Source: Salinibacterium sp. PAMC 21357 (GTDB taxonomy: Bacteria; Actinomycetota; Actinomycetes; Actinomycetales; Microbacteriaceae). Taken from it: a DNA stretch of 64,000 bases. The notes beneath the pieces are model-generated. The model was not told the DNA's origin. It did no database searches and worked only from the letters and a program-made list of their open reading frames with translations. The translations under genes were made by a program, and so were the position numbers. This document shows positions 62,059 to 64,000 of this stretch, in pieces (the stretch's first letter is position 1; each line of letters opens with the position of its first letter). Where the stretch lies: the NCBI RefSeq assembly GCF_000247645.1, contig NZ_AHWA01000004.1:1054001-1118000 (forward strand), given 5' to 3'.

Positions 62059-62975
62059 TAGTTAACGCCGGTGAGGCGCTCTGATTCGGTCCACAATTTG
62101 GCAGCGTCAATCTCAGAGTGCGAGGCGGGGTTCGATTCGACCAACACAGGGGCGCCACGGTACTCCTTGCGCCCAGAGGGGCCAAAGTAGTCGCCGCCGG
62201 TGACGTTCGGGTCTGTCGCGGCACGCAGCGACGGCTGAGCGCCCTGCTTGGGGGTTTGGATGCCCAGAAAGACTAGTTTCTTTAGCGGACGCAGGTACCA
62301 GCGGTCGAACATGTGGTCGGCAAGTCCAGTGCCTGCGGTTCCCGGATGCGCGGCTACCGCCATTGCGTCTACTCCTGCAGCCTCGAAACGGCGTTGCAGC
62401 TCGTAGGTAAACAGCAAGTTGGCAAGCTTTGAGCGGCCGTAGGCAGCGCGGGGTGTGTATGAGCCGTTCTGAAACATCAGATTGCCAAACTCCATGAATC
62501 CCCAGCGGTGTGCCACGCTCGAGAGGCTCACGACGCGGGCGCCTGGAGTGGCAGCAATGACGTCGAGGAGGCGTCCGGTGAGAGCAAAGTGTCCGAGGTG
62601 GTTGGTGCCGAGCTGGGATTCGAAACCGTCGATCGTGAGCTGCGCATCCGTCATCATGATTCCGGCATTGTTGATCAGCAGATCGAGTCGAGAGTGTTTG
62701 CTGTGAAATTCGTCACTGAATCGACGGATCGATTCGAGATCGGCCAGATCGAGGAGCATCGTTTCGAGTGAAACCTCGCCAAGTTCGCCCAGAAGTCGGG
62801 TCGCCGCCGTCTCGGCTTTGGCTGCCGAGCGCATTGTCATCACTACGTGGGCGCCAGCTTTGAGCAGCGCGCGGCTCGTCTCGAAGCCCAATCCGGAGTT
62901 TGCCCCGGTAACGATCGCTACTGTGCCGGTGAGGTCTCCGATGTCGGATTCAGACCAGTCGCTGCGAGCGTTCAT
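62031..62975 (-). CDS. SDR-family oxidoreductase (retinol dehydrogenase-like)
   Basis: This 314-aa SDR has the NAD(P) motif TGANSGLG, NNAG, and the active site YGRSKLAN with a Ser in SLSSVAHRWG, the pattern of the WW-oxidoreductase/retinol-dehydrogenase-like SDRs. ATG 62975 has GAAGGA five bases upstream, which excludes the longer frame. Its substrate is not predictable, and it is not an operon member. Confidence 0.85.
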   Translation of the reverse strand: MNARSDWSESDIGDLTGTVAIVTGANSGLGFETSRALLKAGAHVVMTMRSAAKAETAATRLLGELGEVSLETMLLDLADLESIRRFSDEFHSKHSRLDLLINNAGIMMTDAQLTIDGFESQLGTNHLGHFALTGRLLDVIAATPGARVVSLSSVAHRWGFMEFGNLMFQNGSYTPRAAYGRSKLANLLFTYELQRRFEAAGVDAMAVAAHPGTAGTGLADHMFDRWYLRPLKKLVFLGIQTPKQGAQPSLRAATDPNVTGGDYFGPSGRKEYRGAPVLVESNPASHSEIDAAKLWTESERLTGVNYESLRTPTK

Positions 62976-63237
62976 AAGAGTCCTTCTTTTCGGGTCGGGG
63001 TAGCGGCAGTTGTGGAGCGTCCGCACCTTTTTCGGGAGGGGAACTTTCGCGCTTTTCTGAGGTCGCTAGGGCACTGCGAGTACTTACATTCCAGCATGAA
63101 TTGCTATGGATCACATTTGAAGCAGTTCGGAGCCACCTCCCGCACGGATTGCCCGCGTCATTTCGCGATGATCGCTCAGTTTCGGGTCGCAACCACGGAA
63201 CGCCTATTGTTTAAAGTCAACCGAACGGGATTGCCCA

Positions 63238-64000
63238 TGACAACACAGCCAAACAACCTTGACCAGTGGTTCAACCACTACGCAGACCGGGCCTCTGGGC
63301 TTGCGGCCTCCGAAGTTCGAGCGTTGTTCGCCGTGGCTTCACGCCCCGAAGTTGTTTCCCTGGCTGGCGGCATGCCGTATGTCTCAGCACTACCCCAAGA
63401 TCTCATCACCGAGTCAATTGACCGCGTGATGCGTGATCGCGGTCCCGCGGCCCTGCAGTACGGGTCGGGCCAGGGGTTGCCTGCCCTTCGCGAGCAGATC
63501 CTCGAGGTCATGGCCCTTGAGGGCATTCGTGCCAGCGTGGATGACGTCGTTGTCACCACCGGCTCGCAGCATGCTCTTGAGCTCGTAACGAAGCTGTTTA
63601 TCAACCCCGGCGATGTCGTCATCGCTGAAGGTCCGAGCTACGTCACCGCAATGGTGGTCTTCAAGTCTTTTCAGGCTGAGATTTCCCACGTTGAGATGGA
63701 TGAATTCGGGCTAGTTCCTGACTCTCTCCGGGCCCATATCGCCTCACTTCGCGCTGCCGGCAAAACGATTAAATTTCTGTACACCGTTCCGACCTTCAGT
63801 AATCCTGCGGGAGTGACACTCAGCTGGGAACGTCGGCTCGAGGTGCTCGAAATTGCCCGGGAGAACGGCATTTTGGTCCTTGAAGACAACCCATACGGGC
63901 TGTTGTACTTCGATGGGCCTCCACCGCATGCGATGCGCTCGGTCGAAGAGGAGGGTGTCATCTATCTCGGCACGTTCTCAAAGACGCTCGCTCCAGGATT
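63238..64000 (+). CDS. PLP-dependent class I/II aminotransferase (partial, runs off the window)
   Basis: The gene starts at ATG 63238 and is still open at base 64000, giving 254 residues. It shows MTTQPNNLDQWFNHYADRAS, VVSLAGGMPY, LQYGSGQGLPALREQI, a PLP-ring Asp in VLEDNPYG and the PLP lysine region GTFSKTLAPG at the very end. The pattern matches the 2-aminoadipate/kynurenine-type or MocR-like aminotransferase group that in Actinomycetota often stands between trxA and parB. The substrate is unknown. Confidence 0.88.

Noticed and set aside
1-64000. CRISPR arrays, tRNA and rRNA genes
   Set aside because: Looked for regularly spaced repeats, cloverleaf-like segments and rRNA motifs; none found by eye.

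Overview
The window looks like a chromosome segment of a moderately GC-rich actinobacterium, most likely of the family Microbacteriaceae. I infer this from protein style (actinobacterial CopD-CtaG fusion, PIF1-type helicase, DUF6049-like protein next to MurJ, SigR-type promoter at trxB, DtxR/IdeR-type iron box) and from gene order. The block dnaB-rplI-rpsR-ssb-rpsF / cca-DUF6049-murJ-trxB-trxA at the right end is typical of the region close to the replication origin in Actinomycetota. I see no rRNA, tRNA, CRISPR array, insertion sequence or prophage.

Layout. 1-3.2 kb: sugar ABC importer cassette. 3.2-8.4 kb: PIF1-like helicase, a secreted or membrane-anchored protein, a CopD-CtaG copper/oxidase-assembly protein and a membrane protein. 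8.7-13.1 kb: HU, zinc-free ribosomal proteins S14/L33/L28, and a zinc locus (Zur-type regulator, ZnuBCA). 13.2-17.6 kb: lipoprotein, alditol oxidase-like flavoprotein, AI-2E family transporter, GAF-LuxR regulator. 17.7-37 kb: an aromatic-compound catabolic island made of a TRAP importer, a long minus-strand operon, a GntR/FCD regulator, a flavin monooxygenase and a TPP-dependent decarboxylase-like enzyme. The operon holds LigAB-type extradiol dioxygenase, NahE-like hydratase-aldolase, Rieske dioxygenase alpha/beta, dihydrodiol dehydrogenase, an AA_synth protein, an enamidase-like amidohydrolase, [3Fe-4S] ferredoxin, ferredoxin reductase, an alpha/beta hydrolase and an aldehyde dehydrogenase. 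37.4-42 kb: branched-chain 2-oxoacid dehydrogenase E1-alpha/E1-beta/E2 and a HisC-like aminotransferase. 42.1-46.4 kb: YvlD-like membrane protein, a WXG100-like protein coupled to a membrane-associated alpha/beta hydrolase, low-molecular-weight phosphatase, purB. 46.4-50.7 kb: siderophore ABC importer behind an iron box. 50.8-64 kb: two small membrane proteins and the oriC-proximal housekeeping block, ending in a truncated aminotransferase gene.

How the island may work (inference from families): TRAP uptake of an organic acid; ring dihydroxylation by the Rieske system fed by ferredoxin and its reductase; rearomatisation by the SDR; meta cleavage by LigAB; aldol cleavage to pyruvate plus an aldehyde; oxidation of the aldehyde. 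The strongest new signal is a shared promoter module (CGGGTGACGCG-like box 18-19 nt upstream of a TAnnnT -10 hexamer). It stands in front of the TRAP operon, the main operon, the monooxygenase and the TPP enzyme, and so defines a four-promoter regulon.

A caution on quality: six places show a single missing base in otherwise well-conserved genes (HU, dctM, dctP, Rieske alpha twice, and the DUF6049/MurJ junction). Because conserved housekeeping genes are hit too, sequencing or assembly error is more likely than six independent pseudogenisations, but the sequence alone cannot decide.
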